Shown here: one piece after another, positions 36,002 through 46,408 of the stretch
How positions within the stretch are numbered: the first letter of the stretch is position 1
Layout: each line of letters starts with the position of its first letter
DNA from: an uncultured Hyphomonas sp.
GTDB lineage: Bacteria > Pseudomonadota > Alphaproteobacteria > Caulobacterales > Hyphomonadaceae
Length of the DNA: 64,000 nt
NCBI RefSeq assembly: GCF_963677035.1
Contig: NZ_OY781472.1
Location: 2,046,001 to 2,110,000, forward strand
Direction of reading: 5' to 3'
The notes under the pieces: model-generated
The model's input: only the letters and a program-made list of their open reading frames with translations
Database searches by the model: none
Told to the model about the DNA's origin: nothing
Position numbers and translations under genes: made by a program

Positions 36002-37075
36002 ATGGGACTGTTCGACCGTGCCGCTCTTGCTGCAGGACGTGCGCGCTACGCGGCGGCGCAGGGCCTGCGTTCGGCCTGGTACGGCGCCCAGATGCGGGCC
36101 GCCAAATCCCGCACGACCGGTTTTTACCGGCCGGACGATCCGGCGTTTTCGCCGACGCGCGGCAAGCCGGACATGGCGCAGCTCCGCAAGGCCTATTTCG
36201 ACCTTTTCCTGCAGGACCGGCGCAATGTGGAAGAGGGGCTCTATCCGGCGCCGCGCGATGTCCGGCTGGCGCACCTTCCCGACGCCTTGAAATCGGCCCG
36301 GGCGTTCCAGGCCGATGTCGAGGCGGTGGAGCGGCGGCGGCAGGCCCGCGACGGCACGGAAGTGCAGGCGGAATTGCCGGAAGGGTCCAACCGCTACCCC
36401 GAATATTACCGCCAGAATTTCCATTATCAGTCCGGCGGCTGGTTCAGCGACGAGAGCGCCGAGCTCTACGATACGCAGGTCGAGGCGCTGTTTACCGGTA
36501 CGGCGGACGCGATGCGCCGGGCGGCGCTGGCGGAGATCTCACGCGAGCTGACAGGCCGGGACCAGCGCGGCGTATCGCTGCTGGATATGGCCTGCGGCAA
36601 TGGCCGGTTCCTGAAGACGGTGATGAATGTCTGGCCGCGCCTGAAGGCCGCGGGACTTGATCTGTCCCCGAACTATACGGACGCGGCGCGGGGGCGCCTT
36701 GCGTCCTGGCCACAGGTTGAGGTGTTCCACGAGGCGGCAGAGGCGATGCCGCTGCCGGATGCTTCCCGTGACATCGTGGTCTCGATCTTCCTCTTCCATG
36801 AATTGCCGCCGGAGGTGCGCGGGCCGGTTCTGGCTGAGGTGTTCCGTATACTGAAGACGGGTGGCCTGTTCGTGCTGGCCGATAGTTTGCAGTTTGGCGA
36901 CCGTGACGGCATTGACGGTGTGCTGGAATATTTCCCGCATGGCTTCCACGAGCCTTATTATAATTCCTATCTCGCCTGGGATCTGGATGCCGCGGCCACG
37001 GGGCAGGGCTTTGTCAAAGAGCGCGAAACCCTGGCCTTTCTGACCAAAGTCACCACCTGGCGGCGGCCTGCCTGA
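36002..37075 (+). CDS. SAM-dependent methyltransferase, class I
   Basis: The protein has 357 residues. An N-terminal region of about 180 residues, unlike common methyltransferases, contains ELPEGSNRYPEYYRQNFHYQSGGWFSDESAELYD. The SAM domain follows, with motif I LLDMACGNGRF near 196-206, an acidic residue at the end of strand 2 (AAGLDLSPNY), and a post-I region DIVVSIFLFHELPPEVR. This resembles Methyltransf_11 proteins of Alphaproteobacteria and Cyanobacteria with unknown substrates. It stands alone. Confidence 0.85.
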   Translation: MGLFDRAALAAGRARYAAAQGLRSAWYGAQMRAAKSRTTGFYRPDDPAFSPTRGKPDMAQLRKAYFDLFLQDRRNVEEGLYPAPRDVRLAHLPDALKSARAFQADVEAVERRRQARDGTEVQAELPEGSNRYPEYYRQNFHYQSGGWFSDESAELYDTQVEALFTGTADAMRRAALAEISRELTGRDQRGVSLLDMACGNGRFLKTVMNVWPRLKAAGLDLSPNYTDAARGRLASWPQVEVFHEAAEAMPLPDASRDIVVSIFLFHELPPEVRGPVLAEVFRILKTGGLFVLADSLQFGDRDGIDGVLEYFPHGFHEPYYNSYLAWDLDAAATGQGFVKERETLAFLTKVTTWRRPA

Positions 37076-37315
37076 CAAGGCCTTTCAGTTAAGTCCTGTG
37101 ATTTGTGCGTGACCGGAATGTGGCGGCCATGTGGCATAGGCGTGCGCAACGTTTCTGCCACTCAAATTTCAGTAAATTACTTAGGTTTCACAAAGTGTTG
37201 TGGCGCAGCCACAGGGGGATCGCACTGCGCGTAGATTGTGTTTTCGTAAGCTGTTTTCCGGCCGCAGCGGTCCTAGTTCAGAGCCACGCAATCTTGCGGA
37301 CAAAGGAGTTAGAAA

Positions 37316-37813
37316 ATGAAACTTGCACTCGCTTCGCTCGCCGCTCTCGCTGTCGCGGCCCCGGCCCTCGCTGAAGGCAATGTCGAACTGGGCGCAGCCT
37401 ATTCGCACTTCGATGCGGATAACGCCAATCTCGACGCTCTCACCGCACGCGGCACCTATTTCTTCAACCCGAATGTCGGTGTGGAAGGTGAAGCCTCGCT
37501 CGGTGTCGGCGATGACAATGTTGGCCCGGCCAAAGTTGACCTCGACCATTCGCTTGCCGCTTTCGGTGTGGTCCAGGTGCCGGTTGCAGAGCGTGTCGAC
37601 CTGTTCGCCCGCGCCGGTTATGCGACCAATGACTACAATATCGACGTTCCGGGTGCGGGCAGCGCGTCCGGCGAAGATGACGGCCTGGCCTATGGTGTCG
37701 GCGGCAAGGTTTTCCTGACCGAGAAATTTGGCCTGCGCGCCGATGTCACCCGCTATGAAGGCGACGACACCGATGCTGACGTCATCTCGGTTGGCGGCGT
37801 CATGAAATTCTAA
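37316..37813 (+). CDS. small outer-membrane beta-barrel protein
   Basis: The protein has 165 residues with a signal peptide (1-19, ending PALA). The mature protein alternates hydrophobic and polar residues (NVELGAAYSHFDAD, TARGTYFFNPNVGVEGEASL, RVDLFARAGYATNDYNIDV, LAYGVGGKVFLTEKFGLRADVTRYEG) and ends in Phe, the outer-membrane insertion signal. Eight strands fit its length, as in OmpA/OmpX-like porin-family barrels. AAAGGAG at 37302-37308 precedes the ATG. A strong terminator follows, and TGTGGC/GCCACA at 37199-37213 lies in its leader. Confidence 0.85.
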   Translation: MKLALASLAALAVAAPALAEGNVELGAAYSHFDADNANLDALTARGTYFFNPNVGVEGEASLGVGDDNVGPAKVDLDHSLAAFGVVQVPVAERVDLFARAGYATNDYNIDVPGAGSASGEDDGLAYGVGGKVFLTEKFGLRADVTRYEGDDTDADVISVGGVMKF

Positions 37814-37842
37814 GCTTCCCACCTCTCCAACGGGAACACACT

Positions 37843-37876
37843 GCCCCCGGTGCTTCGGTGCCGGGGGCTTTTTTTG
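37843..37876 (+). terminator. strong Rho-independent terminator after the barrel protein gene
   Basis: GCCCCCGG (37843-37850) pairs perfectly with CCGGGGGC (37861-37868), and seven T residues follow. It ends just before the stop codon of the convergent aroC and may stop that transcript too. Confidence 0.92.
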
Positions 37877-37885
37877 CTTTGAGTG

Positions 37886-38977
37886 TCAGTTTCCGGTCTG
37901 GCCGCGATGGCGCAGTTTCTGGTCGGCCAGCACGCAGGCCATCATGGCTTCGGCCACGGGCACGGCGCGGATGCCGACACAGGGGTCGTGGCGGCCTTTG
38001 GTGCGCACGTCCACATTCTCGCCGTCGCGGGTGACGGACTGGACTTCGTTCAGGATGGACGAGGTCGGTTTGATGGCAATGCGCACGATCAGGTCCTGTC
38101 CGGTGGAGATACCCCCGGCCACGCCGCCATTATTGTTCGACAGGAAGAGGGGGCCGTCATTGCCCGCGCGCATCTGGTCGGCATTCTCCTCGCCGGAGAG
38201 GCTGGCAGCGCCAAAGCCTGCACCGACCTCAACGCCCTTGACGGCATTGATGCTCATCATCGCCCCGGCCAGCTCGCCATCGATCTTGCCATAGATCGGC
38301 GCGCCCCAGCCGGCGGGTACGCCGCTGGCCTGCACTTCCACGATGGCGCCTGTGGAGCTGCCCGCCTTGCGGGTCGCGTCCAGGAACTCCTCCCATTTGG
38401 GCACCATGTCGGCGTCCGGGCACCAGAACGGGTTGTCCTCGACAATATCCCAGTTCCAGTTTTCGCGATTGATGGCATGCGGGCCGATCTGGACCACCGC
38501 GCCGCGGATCACGATGCCGTCGCCCAGCGCGCGGCGGGCGACAGCCCCGGCGGCGACGCGGGCCGCGGTCTCGCGGGCAGAGGAGCGGCCGCCGCCGCGA
38601 TAGTCCCGCACGCCATATTTGGCGTCATAGGGATAGTCGGCATGGCCGGGCCGGTAGCGGTCGCGGATCTCGCCATAGTCCTTGGAACGCTGGTCTGTGT
38701 TCTCGATCATCAGCGAGATCGGTGTGCCGGTGGTGACGGGGCCACCCGTCCGGTCATCCTCGAACACACCGGAGAGGATTTTCACCGCATCCGGCTCCTG
38801 GCGCTGCGTGACGAAGCGCGAGGTGCCGGGGCGGCGTTTGTCCAGGAATTGCTGGATGAAGGCTTCATCCAGCGGCAGGCCGGGCGGGCAGCCATCGACC
38901 ACGCACCCCAGTGCCGGCCCGTGGCTTTCGCCCCAGGTCGTTACGCGGAAGAGGTGGCCGAACGTGTTGTGCGACAT
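37886..38977 (-). CDS. aroC: chorismate synthase
   Basis: This 363-residue protein is the last enzyme of the shikimate pathway. It removes phosphate from 5-enolpyruvylshikimate-3-phosphate using reduced FMN. The N-terminal signature [18 protein letters not shown] (GESHG at 16-20), the [15 protein letters not shown] segment with the catalytic His/Arg region, and the C-terminal [15 protein letters not shown] are all intact. Length matches the family. It lies 33 bases downstream of mdh on the same strand, so the two may be co-transcribed. Confidence 0.97.
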   Translation of the reverse strand: MSHNTFGHLFRVTTWGESHGPALGCVVDGCPPGLPLDEAFIQQFLDKRRPGTSRFVTQRQEPDAVKILSGVFEDDRTGGPVTTGTPISLMIENTDQRSKDYGEIRDRYRPGHADYPYDAKYGVRDYRGGGRSSARETAARVAAGAVARRALGDGIVIRGAVVQIGPHAINRENWNWDIVEDNPFWCPDADMVPKWEEFLDATRKAGSSTGAIVEVQASGVPAGWGAPIYGKIDGELAGAMMSINAVKGVEVGAGFGAASLSGEENADQMRAGNDGPLFLSNNNGGVAGGISTGQDLIVRIAIKPTSSILNEVQSVTRDGENVDVRTKGRHDPCVGIRAVPVAEAMMACVLADQKLRHRGQTGN

Positions 38978-39010
38978 GACTGCCCTGTTGATACGGCCTG
39001 TGTGCCGGGC

Positions 39011-39991
<981 letters not shown>

Positions 39992-40070
39992 GGGAGGAGT
40001 CCTTCCTTGCAAGGGTACGATTTGTGGCCTCCACATGGCGAATTTGTCGCCCGAGGGCAAGCCGTGCGGC

Positions 40071-40106
40071 GCGGATGCCGCAGATCAGCGGCATCCGCCT
40101 GTTTCT
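40071..40106 (+). terminator. strong hairpin in the mdh-pdxH divergent region
   Basis: GCGGATGCCGC (40071-40081) pairs perfectly with GCGGCATCCGC (40088-40098) around a 6-base loop, followed by CTGTTTCT. It looks like a terminator on the plus strand, yet no gene ends here and pdxH begins about 100 bases later. An attenuator or an operator is possible. Confidence 0.5.
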
Positions 40107-40202
40107 TATACGTAGGTGTCACAGTGGGCATTCCGCCCCCGATGGCCTATATCGGCGACAGATTCAGACCGTAAAACGCCGCTAACAAGGGATATTCCCG
40201 GC

Positions 40203-40874
40203 ATGACCAGCCCCACAGACAAGGCCATTATTCCCCCGAGCCCCAGCGCTGCAGACTATGCAACTGACCCGACCGGCAAGCCGCTGATCCCGAATGCGAC
40301 GGATCCATTCGCCCTGTTCAATGACTGGATGGCCGAAGCCCGCGCCAAGGAACTGAACGATTCCAACGCCATGTCGCTCGCCACGGTCGACGCGGATGGC
40401 ATGCCGGATGTGCGGGTTGTCCTGCTGAAAGAGGTCACGCCCGCCGGCTTTGTCTTCTTCACCAACCTCAAAAGCACCAAGGGCGAGCAGCTCAGCGCCA
40501 ATCCCGTCGCCGCGATGGGCTTCCACTGGAAAAGCCTGCGCCGCCAGATCCGTATCCGCGGCACGGTGGAACGTGTGACCGACGCCGAGGCCGACGAATA
40601 TTTCTCCACCCGCGCCGCGCAGAGCCGGATCAGCGCCATTGCCTCCGACCAGTCGCGCCCGCTGGCCGACCGCGCCGCCTTCGAACAGCGCATTGCGGAA
40701 CTGTCCGAAATCTATGGCGACGGGCCGGACATTCCGCGCCCCGAATTCTGGGGTGGCTTCCGCCTGACCCCGATCGAGATCGAGTTCTGGCAGGACCAGG
40801 CCTTCCGCATGCACGACCGCCTGCGCTTCACGCGGGCAGGGGACGGCTGGGAAACCGGCCGGCTTTATCCGTAA
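40203..40874 (+). CDS. pdxH: pyridoxamine 5'-phosphate oxidase
   Basis: This 223-residue FMN enzyme oxidises pyridoxine or pyridoxamine 5'-phosphate to pyridoxal phosphate with oxygen. Conserved parts are AMSLATVDADGMPDVRVVLLKEVTPAGFVFFTN, the FHWKSLRRQIRIRGTVERV strand pair binding FMN phosphate, AAQSRISAIASDQS, and the C-terminal GFRLTPIEIEFWQDQAFRMHDR and RLYP. The ATG at 40203 follows AAGGG. Length matches the family. It diverges from mdh. Confidence 0.97.
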   Translation: MTSPTDKAIIPPSPSAADYATDPTGKPLIPNATDPFALFNDWMAEARAKELNDSNAMSLATVDADGMPDVRVVLLKEVTPAGFVFFTNLKSTKGEQLSANPVAAMGFHWKSLRRQIRIRGTVERVTDAEADEYFSTRAAQSRISAIASDQSRPLADRAAFEQRIAELSEIYGDGPDIPRPEFWGGFRLTPIEIEFWQDQAFRMHDRLRFTRAGDGWETGRLYP

Positions 40875-40902
40875 CCGGAGCCGAAGTCGGATTTTTAAAG
40901 AC

Positions 40903-41035
40903 GCGTCACTCCCGGCGGGCCAAGCCCGTCTGGGAGCCCATCTCCGGACGGTGCCAAGGGCACAACCGGGCATGACGCTCATGCCGGTTCGTTCAGAGAT
41001 GGGCCCTCAGACCGCTGCGCGCTCGAAGGTGACGC
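40903..41035. repeat. 133-bp structured repeat, copy A
   Basis: It begins GCGTCAC and ends GTGACGCC, so its ends can pair. Inside are GTGCC/GGCAC and CCGGGCATGA/TCATGCCGG hairpins and a longer arm pair around GCCCATCTC/GAGATGGGC. Copy B at 42216-42348 is about 94% identical (eight differences by eye) and in the same orientation. The copy lies between the 3' ends of convergent genes. Confidence 0.85.
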
Positions 41036-41069
41036 CTCACTTGCAGCGGGACGCGGGCTGGATCAGCCC

Positions 41070-41519
41070 TCACACCAGCCCGGTGGAGGTGCGTTCCACC
41101 ACCAGGTGGGGCACGCCATCGCTCGTTTTCGAGAACGAGACGCCGCCGGTCGAGATGGTCTGAGTGACCCGCTGGCGGAAGTTGGAAAAGCTTTCGAACT
41201 CCACCACATCGACCGGCTCGTCGAATTCCAGCGTCACTTCGAACGCCGTGCCGCCCGCCATTTCGCGGACCGCGAGCACCCGGCCGTCGAAGGCCTGTTT
41301 CAGGTAGCGGCCGGCCACCTGGTCGCCGACCTGCAGCACGACTTCCGGCATGTTCGACAGGCGGGCCGAGGCCGTGTTCCAGTCGCGATAGCCAAGTTCC
41401 TTCGCCACGCATTCAAGCGCTTCGGAATGAGAGATGGGCGTTCCGGCAGCTGCCAGTTCCGCCCGGATTTCACGCGCACGGGCCTTGGCCTGGTCGCGGG
41501 TAGATATTGAGAGAGACAT
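41070..41519 (-). CDS. small protein with glyoxalase-superfamily-associated N-terminal motif, function unknown
   Basis: The protein has 149 residues from the ATG at 41519 (AAGGA about 9 bases upstream). The N-terminus, QAKARAREIRAELAAAGTPISHSEALECVAKELGYRDWNTASARL, matches a short helical motif seen at the start of many uncharacterised alphaproteobacterial proteins annotated as glyoxalase superfamily. The second half (VVLQVGDQVAGRYLKQAFDGRVLAVREMAGGTAFEVTLEFDEPVDVV) looks like a small beta-barrel. It is flanked by the two 133-bp repeats together with the DUF4345 gene. Confidence 0.7.
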   Translation of the reverse strand: MSLSISTRDQAKARAREIRAELAAAGTPISHSEALECVAKELGYRDWNTASARLSNMPEVVLQVGDQVAGRYLKQAFDGRVLAVREMAGGTAFEVTLEFDEPVDVVEFESFSNFRQRVTQTISTGGVSFSKTSDGVPHLVVERTSTGLV

Positions 41520-41804
41520 CGGAAACATCCTTGTCCGGGCAGTCGCTTTTCAGCGGGGCTCGCCTTGCCGCGGGACTGCCGGCTGGACCGGTGTTCCGTG
41601 TTTGCATGTCGCGGCGCTTATCCGCCGGGGGATCTTCACCGTAAGACTTTCGTCTCGCGAGCGGCGGGCGTCCCAGAGCCCGCGCGTCACATAATCCTTC
41701 CGGTGCGTAACGTCAATCATTGCCATGCCGGTCAGGTCCGGGCTAGGAATTGGCATTCCGCGTGGCAATAACTGGCTGCGCTTTGCATCATTCAGGGGGT
41801 ATCC

Positions 41805-42182
41805 ATGAAACGTGGCCTGCAGGTATTTCTCGGCGTTTTCTCAATCATTCCGGTTGTGTTCGCGCTTCTCGGCTTCCTGGCCGGGGCAGGGCGGCTGTCG
41901 CCCGAAGGTGTGACTGTCGATCTCGACAATCAGTACCGGTACTTTTCCGGCATGTACCTCGTCGTGGCGTTTCTACTCTGGTCGATCATTCCGGCCATCG
42001 AAAAGCATGGCCGCACATTGTTCCTGATCAGCGCGGCGATCTTCATCGGCGGCCTTGGCCGCGTGGTGTCCTACATGACAATGGGCGCGCCGTCGCAGGA
42101 CCTGATGGTCGGTATGGGGATCGAACTGGTCGTCCCCGTGCTCTTTGTCGTGTGGCAGCGCGCGGTGGCGGCGAAGGCCTGA
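41805..42182 (+). CDS. DUF4345 family membrane protein
   Basis: The protein has 125 residues with four predicted membrane helices: 5-27, 47-67, 72-92 and 100-120. The motif LDNQYRYFSGMYLVVAFLLW between helices 1 and 2 is the DUF4345 hallmark. GGGGG precedes the ATG. It is divergent from the small gene at 41070-41519 with 285 bases between; that stretch contains only a weak open frame on the minus strand. Function of the family is unknown. Confidence 0.85.
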   Translation: MKRGLQVFLGVFSIIPVVFALLGFLAGAGRLSPEGVTVDLDNQYRYFSGMYLVVAFLLWSIIPAIEKHGRTLFLISAAIFIGGLGRVVSYMTMGAPSQDLMVGMGIELVVPVLFVVWQRAVAAKA

Positions 42183-42215
42183 CGCGCGCGCAACCTCTGA
42201 AAGCTACTCGGTAAA

Positions 42216-42348
42216 GCGTCACTCCCGACGGGCGTAGTCCGTCTGGGAGCCCATCTCGGGACGGTGCAAAGGGCACAACCGGGCATGACGCTCATGCCGG
42301 TTCGTTCAGAGATGGGCCCTCAGACCGCTGCGCGGTCGAGGGTGACGC
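42216..42348. repeat. 133-bp structured repeat, copy B
   Basis: It is a direct repeat of the element at 40903-41035, with the same nested hairpins and GCGTCAC/GTGACGC ends. It too sits between convergent 3' ends (DUF4345 and GDPD). Both copies contain the palindromic GGGCATGACGCTCATGCC core. Confidence 0.85.
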
Positions 42349-42366
42349 CGGTCGGAAATACGGCCC

Positions 42367-43305
42367 CTACCGTCCGCAGGCGTTCCGGCCGGTATCGTCG
42401 GATGTCGTCAGGTCTGCCACGCGATAGGGTTCGTCGGTTGCCAGCAGGACAAGGCCTTCGGCAGCGAGGGTGTCGTATTCGCTGGCATCGCCATCGGCCA
42501 GATAGATATCGTCCAGCCGCTTGCCCTTGCGGCCCAGCGTGCCAAAGGCGGGCTCGACGCCCACCTGTTCCAGGCGGGCCCAGGCGGCCGGTTTCGGCTC
42601 GTCGGTTCCGGTCCAGCCGATCAGGCGGGTACGGTCGACGCCCCGGCGTTCCAGTTTCGCGACGTCCCGGTCACCATAGGCGGTGGCGGTCATCATCAGA
42701 TCCGGATTGATGGCGGCGATTTCGGCGGCCTGGTCATCATTGTAGGAAATGAAGATCACATTCTCCGCCGCGTCCGCGGCCTTCACGGCAGCGGCAATGT
42801 TGCGGAAACTGGTGGTTGGCTTCTTGTCGAGCTCCAGCACGGCGCCGGTCCGCTTGGCCCAGAGCAGGGCATCGGTCAGTTTCGGCGGGTGAAAGCCGGT
42901 GCGCCGCCCGTCATTGTCGACCAGTTCCAGACCGCTCATCGTTTCCCAGTCGGTGTCGGAGACATAGCCGCTGCCGGTCGTCGTCCGATTCAGCCGGTCG
43001 TCATGCATCAGGGTCAGCACGCCGTCTTTCGTTTCGGCCACATCGATCTCAAAGACGCGGATGCCCTTGTCGAAACCGTGCTGGAAGGTCTCGACCGCAT
43101 TTTCGGGGTATCCCGTGTCCGGCCCGCCCCGGTGGGCGGCAATGACCATGCCCTTATGTGTGCGAAGGCAGTCAAAATATTCCGGCAATGGAAGGGGGGA
43201 CGATGAAATACTTGCGTCTTCCGCACTCGGCTGCGGGGCAGTCGTTTCAGCTGCGCCACAGGCCGTCAGGGCCAGCGACATCACGGAAAATGCAAATCTT
43301 TTCAT
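42367..43305 (-). CDS. glycerophosphodiester phosphodiesterase lipoprotein
   Basis: The protein has 312 residues from the ATG at 43305. The signal ends LALTAC (lipobox Cys16), so it is likely membrane-anchored on the periplasmic side. A GDPD TIM barrel is shown by VIAAHRGG near 54-61 with the catalytic His, FEIDVAETKDGVLTLMHDDRLNRTTTG with the metal-binding Glu/Asp and second His, and VLELDKKP. It hydrolyses glycerophosphodiesters from phospholipid turnover to glycerol-3-phosphate and an alcohol. An in-frame extension upstream to 43380 looks non-coding. Confidence 0.93.
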   Translation of the reverse strand: MKRFAFSVMSLALTACGAAETTAPQPSAEDASISSSPLPLPEYFDCLRTHKGMVIAAHRGGPDTGYPENAVETFQHGFDKGIRVFEIDVAETKDGVLTLMHDDRLNRTTTGSGYVSDTDWETMSGLELVDNDGRRTGFHPPKLTDALLWAKRTGAVLELDKKPTTSFRNIAAAVKAADAAENVIFISYNDDQAAEIAAINPDLMMTATAYGDRDVAKLERRGVDRTRLIGWTGTDEPKPAAWARLEQVGVEPAFGTLGRKGKRLDDIYLADGDASEYDTLAAEGLVLLATDEPYRVADLTTSDDTGRNACGR

Positions 43306-43406
43306 GGGGCGGTCCTCAATTCCTTGCTTCGCGTCATCCGCGCGAATACACACACTTCGGTTACAGGACAATGACGCCACGGCAGGCGCGCAAAGGAGGA
43401 CACCGC

Positions 43407-45032
43407 ATGAAAGGTCTGATGCAGGACTGGCAGCTCACCACGAACAAGATTCTTGAGCACGCAAAACGGATCAACCCGACCCGCGAGATCATCACGCGCC
43501 GCGTCGAAGGCCATATCGAGCGCATCACCTATGGCGACCTGTTCGACATGTCGAAACAGGTGTCGACCGCACTGAAGGATGAAGGCATCGGCCATGGCGA
43601 CCGCGTCGCGACGCTCGGCTGGAACTCAGAGCGTCACATGGCCACCTGGTATGGGGCCATGGGCATCGGCGCCGTGCTGCATACGGTGAACCCGCGCCTC
43701 CACCCGGAGCAGATCGCCTGGATCATCAACCATGCCGAGGACAAGGTGCTGGTCTTTGACAAGTCCTTCCTGCCCATCGTCGAAGCCATCAAGGACAACA
43801 TCCCGACGGTGAAGTCCTTCGTCATCTATGCCGGCGCCGACACGATGCCGGAGAACACGCTGGGCGCTGTGCCGTTCGACATCTGGATCGATGGCCGCTC
43901 GCAGACTGTGCGCTGGGGCGACTTCCCGGAAGATACCGCCTGCGGCCTCTGCTACACGTCCGGCACGACCGGCGACCCGAAAGGCGTGCTCTACTCGCAC
44001 CGTTCCAACGTGCTGCACACGATGATCACGATGCAGCGCGATGCCATCGGCATGGGCGCCAACGATGTCGTGCTGCCCGTGGTGCCGATGTTCCACGCCA
44101 ATGCCTGGGGCCTGACCTTCAGCTGCCCGGCCACCGGCGCCAACATGGTCATGCCCGGTGCGCAGATGGACGGCGCCTCGATCTATGAACTGCTGGACAC
44201 GGAGAAGGTGACCATCACCGCCGCCGTGCCGACCGTCTGGCTGATGCTGCTGACCTATCTGCAGGAAAACGACCTGAAGCTGCCGCACCTGAACAAGGTG
44301 ATCATCGGCGGCTCGGCCGTGCCGGAGAAGATCCTGCGGGCCTTTGAGGAAGACTATGAAGTCGACGTCGTTCACGCCTGGGGCATGACGGAAACCTCGC
44401 CGCTCGGCACGCTGGGCACGCTGCCGCCGCATATGGTGGACGCCGACATCGACACCCGTATGGAGCAGAAGCTGAAGCAGGGCCGCCCGCCCTTCGGCGT
44501 CGAGCTGAAGATCGCTGACGATGAAGGCAACGACCTTGCCTGGGACGGCGAGACGTCCGGCCGCCTTCTGGTCCGCGGACCGGCCATCGCGGCGGCCTAT
44601 TTCAAGGGCGCCGGCGGCAAGGTGGTGGACGACGACAACTGGTTCGACACCGGGGACGTGGCGAACATGGACCAATACGGCACGATGCAGATCACCGACC
44701 GCGCCAAGGACGTGATCAAGTCCGGCGGCGAGTGGATCTCCTCCATCGACATCGAGAACATCGCGGTTGGCCATCCGAAGGTCGCCAATGCCGCGGCCAT
44801 CGGTGTCTACCACCCGAAATGGGATGAGCGTCCGCTGCTGATCATCCAGCCGGCCGAAGGTGAAACTCCGACCAAGGAGGAAATCTTTGCGACGCTGGAA
44901 GGCAAGATCGCCAAATGGTGGACGCCGGACGACATCACCTTTGTCGACAGCATTCCGCTGGGCGCAACGGGCAAGATCAACAAGCTGGCCCTGCGCGACA
45001 CGTTCAAGGACTACAAGCTGCCGACGGCGTAA
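43407..45032 (+). CDS. long/medium-chain acyl-CoA ligase (AMP-binding)
   Basis: This 541-residue adenylate-forming enzyme activates a fatty or aryl acid with ATP and CoA. The P-loop [12 protein letters not shown] is near 188-199. [15 protein letters not shown] holds the A5 region, and [21 protein letters not shown] is the hinge and A8 motif. The C-terminal catalytic Lys lies in LGATGKINK. The ATG at 43407 has AAAGGAGG. An SDR gene starts 5 bases after its stop, suggesting co-translation in acyl-CoA metabolism. The acyl substrate is not evident. Confidence 0.93.
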   Translation: MKGLMQDWQLTTNKILEHAKRINPTREIITRRVEGHIERITYGDLFDMSKQVSTALKDEGIGHGDRVATLGWNSERHMATWYGAMGIGAVLHTVNPRLHPEQIAWIINHAEDKVLVFDKSFLPIVEAIKDNIPTVKSFVIYAGADTMPENTLGAVPFDIWIDGRSQTVRWGDFPEDTACGLCYTSGTTGDPKGVLYSHRSNVLHTMITMQRDAIGMGANDVVLPVVPMFHANAWGLTFSCPATGANMVMPGAQMDGASIYELLDTEKVTITAAVPTVWLMLLTYLQENDLKLPHLNKVIIGGSAVPEKILRAFEEDYEVDVVHAWGMTETSPLGTLGTLPPHMVDADIDTRMEQKLKQGRPPFGVELKIADDEGNDLAWDGETSGRLLVRGPAIAAAYFKGAGGKVVDDDNWFDTGDVANMDQYGTMQITDRAKDVIKSGGEWISSIDIENIAVGHPKVANAAAIGVYHPKWDERPLLIIQPAEGETPTKEEIFATLEGKIAKWWTPDDITFVDSIPLGATGKINKLALRDTFKDYKLPTA

Positions 45033-45037
45033 GCGTC

Positions 45038-45811
45038 ATGGATCTTGGCCTGACGGATAAAGTGGTCTTTGTCGCCGGCGCCAGCCGCGGCATCGGCCTT
45101 GGGATTGTCGAGGCCCTGCTGGCCGAAGGCGCGAAGGTTGCCATGGCGGCCCGTGGGGAGGCGGCGCTGGAAGAACAGCGCGCGCGCCTCGCGGCCCAAT
45201 ATGGCGAACACAGGGTCTGGGCCCGGGCAGGGGATCTGCGCGACTCCAAAACCATCGACGACATGGTCGAGGCGATCGAGACGGAGTTCGATCCGCTCTG
45301 GGGCGCGGTGGCCAATGTCGGGCTGCACCCGTGCCCGCCCGGCTATGAGGTGGACGACGAGACCTGGACGGCCGGCCTGCAGCAGAACCTCGACAGCGCC
45401 TTCCGTCTCGCCCGCTCCAGCCTGCGCCGGATGGAACCGCGCGGCGAGGGCTCGATCCTGATGATCTCGTCCATTGCGGGCCTCGGCGCGCTCGGCACGC
45501 CGGTCACCTATGGCACGTCGAAGGCGGCGATGAATCATCTCGCCAAGGAACTCGCCCGCGTGGCAGGGCCGTCCGGCGTTCGGGTCAATGCGATTGCGCC
45601 CGGCAACATCATCTTCCCGGGCGGCGACTGGGAAGAGCGCTCCACCGGCCCGCGCGGCGATGCGTGGACCCGCTGGATCCGCCGCGAAGTGCCGCTGCAG
45701 CGTTTCGGCAAGCCGGACGAGATCGGCTCTGCCGCCGCCTACCTGCTGAGCCCGCTGGCCAGCTTTATCACCGGCGCCATCCTGCCGGTCGATGGCGGCC
45801 AGACCAGATAA
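45038..45811 (+). CDS. short-chain dehydrogenase/reductase coupled to acyl-CoA ligase
   Basis: The protein has 257 residues. The NAD(P) motif is GASRGIG (about 14-20). A noncanonical ANVGL replaces NNAG near 91. The catalytic Ser is in MISSIAGLG and the Tyr/Lys pair in YGTSKAA. It ends ASFITGAILPVDGGQT. The ATG at 45038 follows the ligase stop by 5 bases. The ligase context suggests a 3-hydroxyacyl-CoA or similar substrate; this is inference. Confidence 0.9.
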   Translation: MDLGLTDKVVFVAGASRGIGLGIVEALLAEGAKVAMAARGEAALEEQRARLAAQYGEHRVWARAGDLRDSKTIDDMVEAIETEFDPLWGAVANVGLHPCPPGYEVDDETWTAGLQQNLDSAFRLARSSLRRMEPRGEGSILMISSIAGLGALGTPVTYGTSKAAMNHLAKELARVAGPSGVRVNAIAPGNIIFPGGDWEERSTGPRGDAWTRWIRREVPLQRFGKPDEIGSAAAYLLSPLASFITGAILPVDGGQTR

Positions 45812-45830
45812 GCATTGGTGAAATCAGGCT

Positions 45831-46253
45831 TCAGCCCTCGTCGGTCACATGGATCGACGGGTCGGGCTCCTGGATGCTGATCAGATAGCTCAGCAACAGG
45901 TCCGTGCTTTTCGGCCCGAACTGGAATTGCGGCATCTCCGGATGGCCGACTTTCAGCCCGTCGCGGAAATCTTCCGCCAGCGCGTCACCATCATAATCGG
46001 CCAGGATATAGCGCAGTGCCGGGGCGTCTGTCCGCCGGGCTTCTTCTCCGTCGATGCCGTGGCAGTCAGCACATTGGGAGAAGGCGACCTGGCGGCCAAG
46101 CGCGATTTCCTCGGTCACGGGCAGGCCGGTCAGGCCCAGTTCCTCTGCCTCCTGTGCCTTCACCTCGGCAATTTCCGGTTCATAGGGCGAGGTCTGCACG
46201 CAGCCCATCAGGGGCAGGGACAGCGGAACGAGGGCATAGATCAGGCGGCGCAT
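45831..46253 (-). CDS. lipid-anchored c-type cytochrome
   Basis: The protein has 140 residues from the ATG at 46253 (AGGAGA upstream). The signal ends LPLMGC, a lipobox, so the heme domain is tethered in the periplasm. One heme-attachment site, CADCH, is near residues 60-64. The axial Met is likely in GHPEMPQFQFGP, and the C-terminal helix TDLLLSYLISIQ is a cytochrome c class I feature. It would carry electrons between membrane complexes. It converges with the SDR gene. Confidence 0.92.
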   Translation of the reverse strand: MRRLIYALVPLSLPLMGCVQTSPYEPEIAEVKAQEAEELGLTGLPVTEEIALGRQVAFSQCADCHGIDGEEARRTDAPALRYILADYDGDALAEDFRDGLKVGHPEMPQFQFGPKSTDLLLSYLISIQEPDPSIHVTDEG

Positions 46254-46408
46254 GACGCTCTCCTTTACCAGACAAGCGCGCATGATCGCGCGATGCGGCG
46301 CCGAACGCAATTCGTGAATGTTACGGATGCGGCCCGGTTGGCAGTTCCTGCCCGTTACGGTCAGCGGCCAGCCTGCCATAAGCCGCTAATGATCCACTAT
46401 AGTCCGGT

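Noticed and set aside
40951..41163. Short frames within the 133-bp repeats
   Set aside because: The same peptides recur because the DNA repeat recurs; nothing indicates translation.
41550..41768. 72-residue minus-strand open frame between the small gene and the DUF4345 gene
   Set aside because: No ribosome site and no recognised domain; it may be chance in a 285-bp intergenic region.
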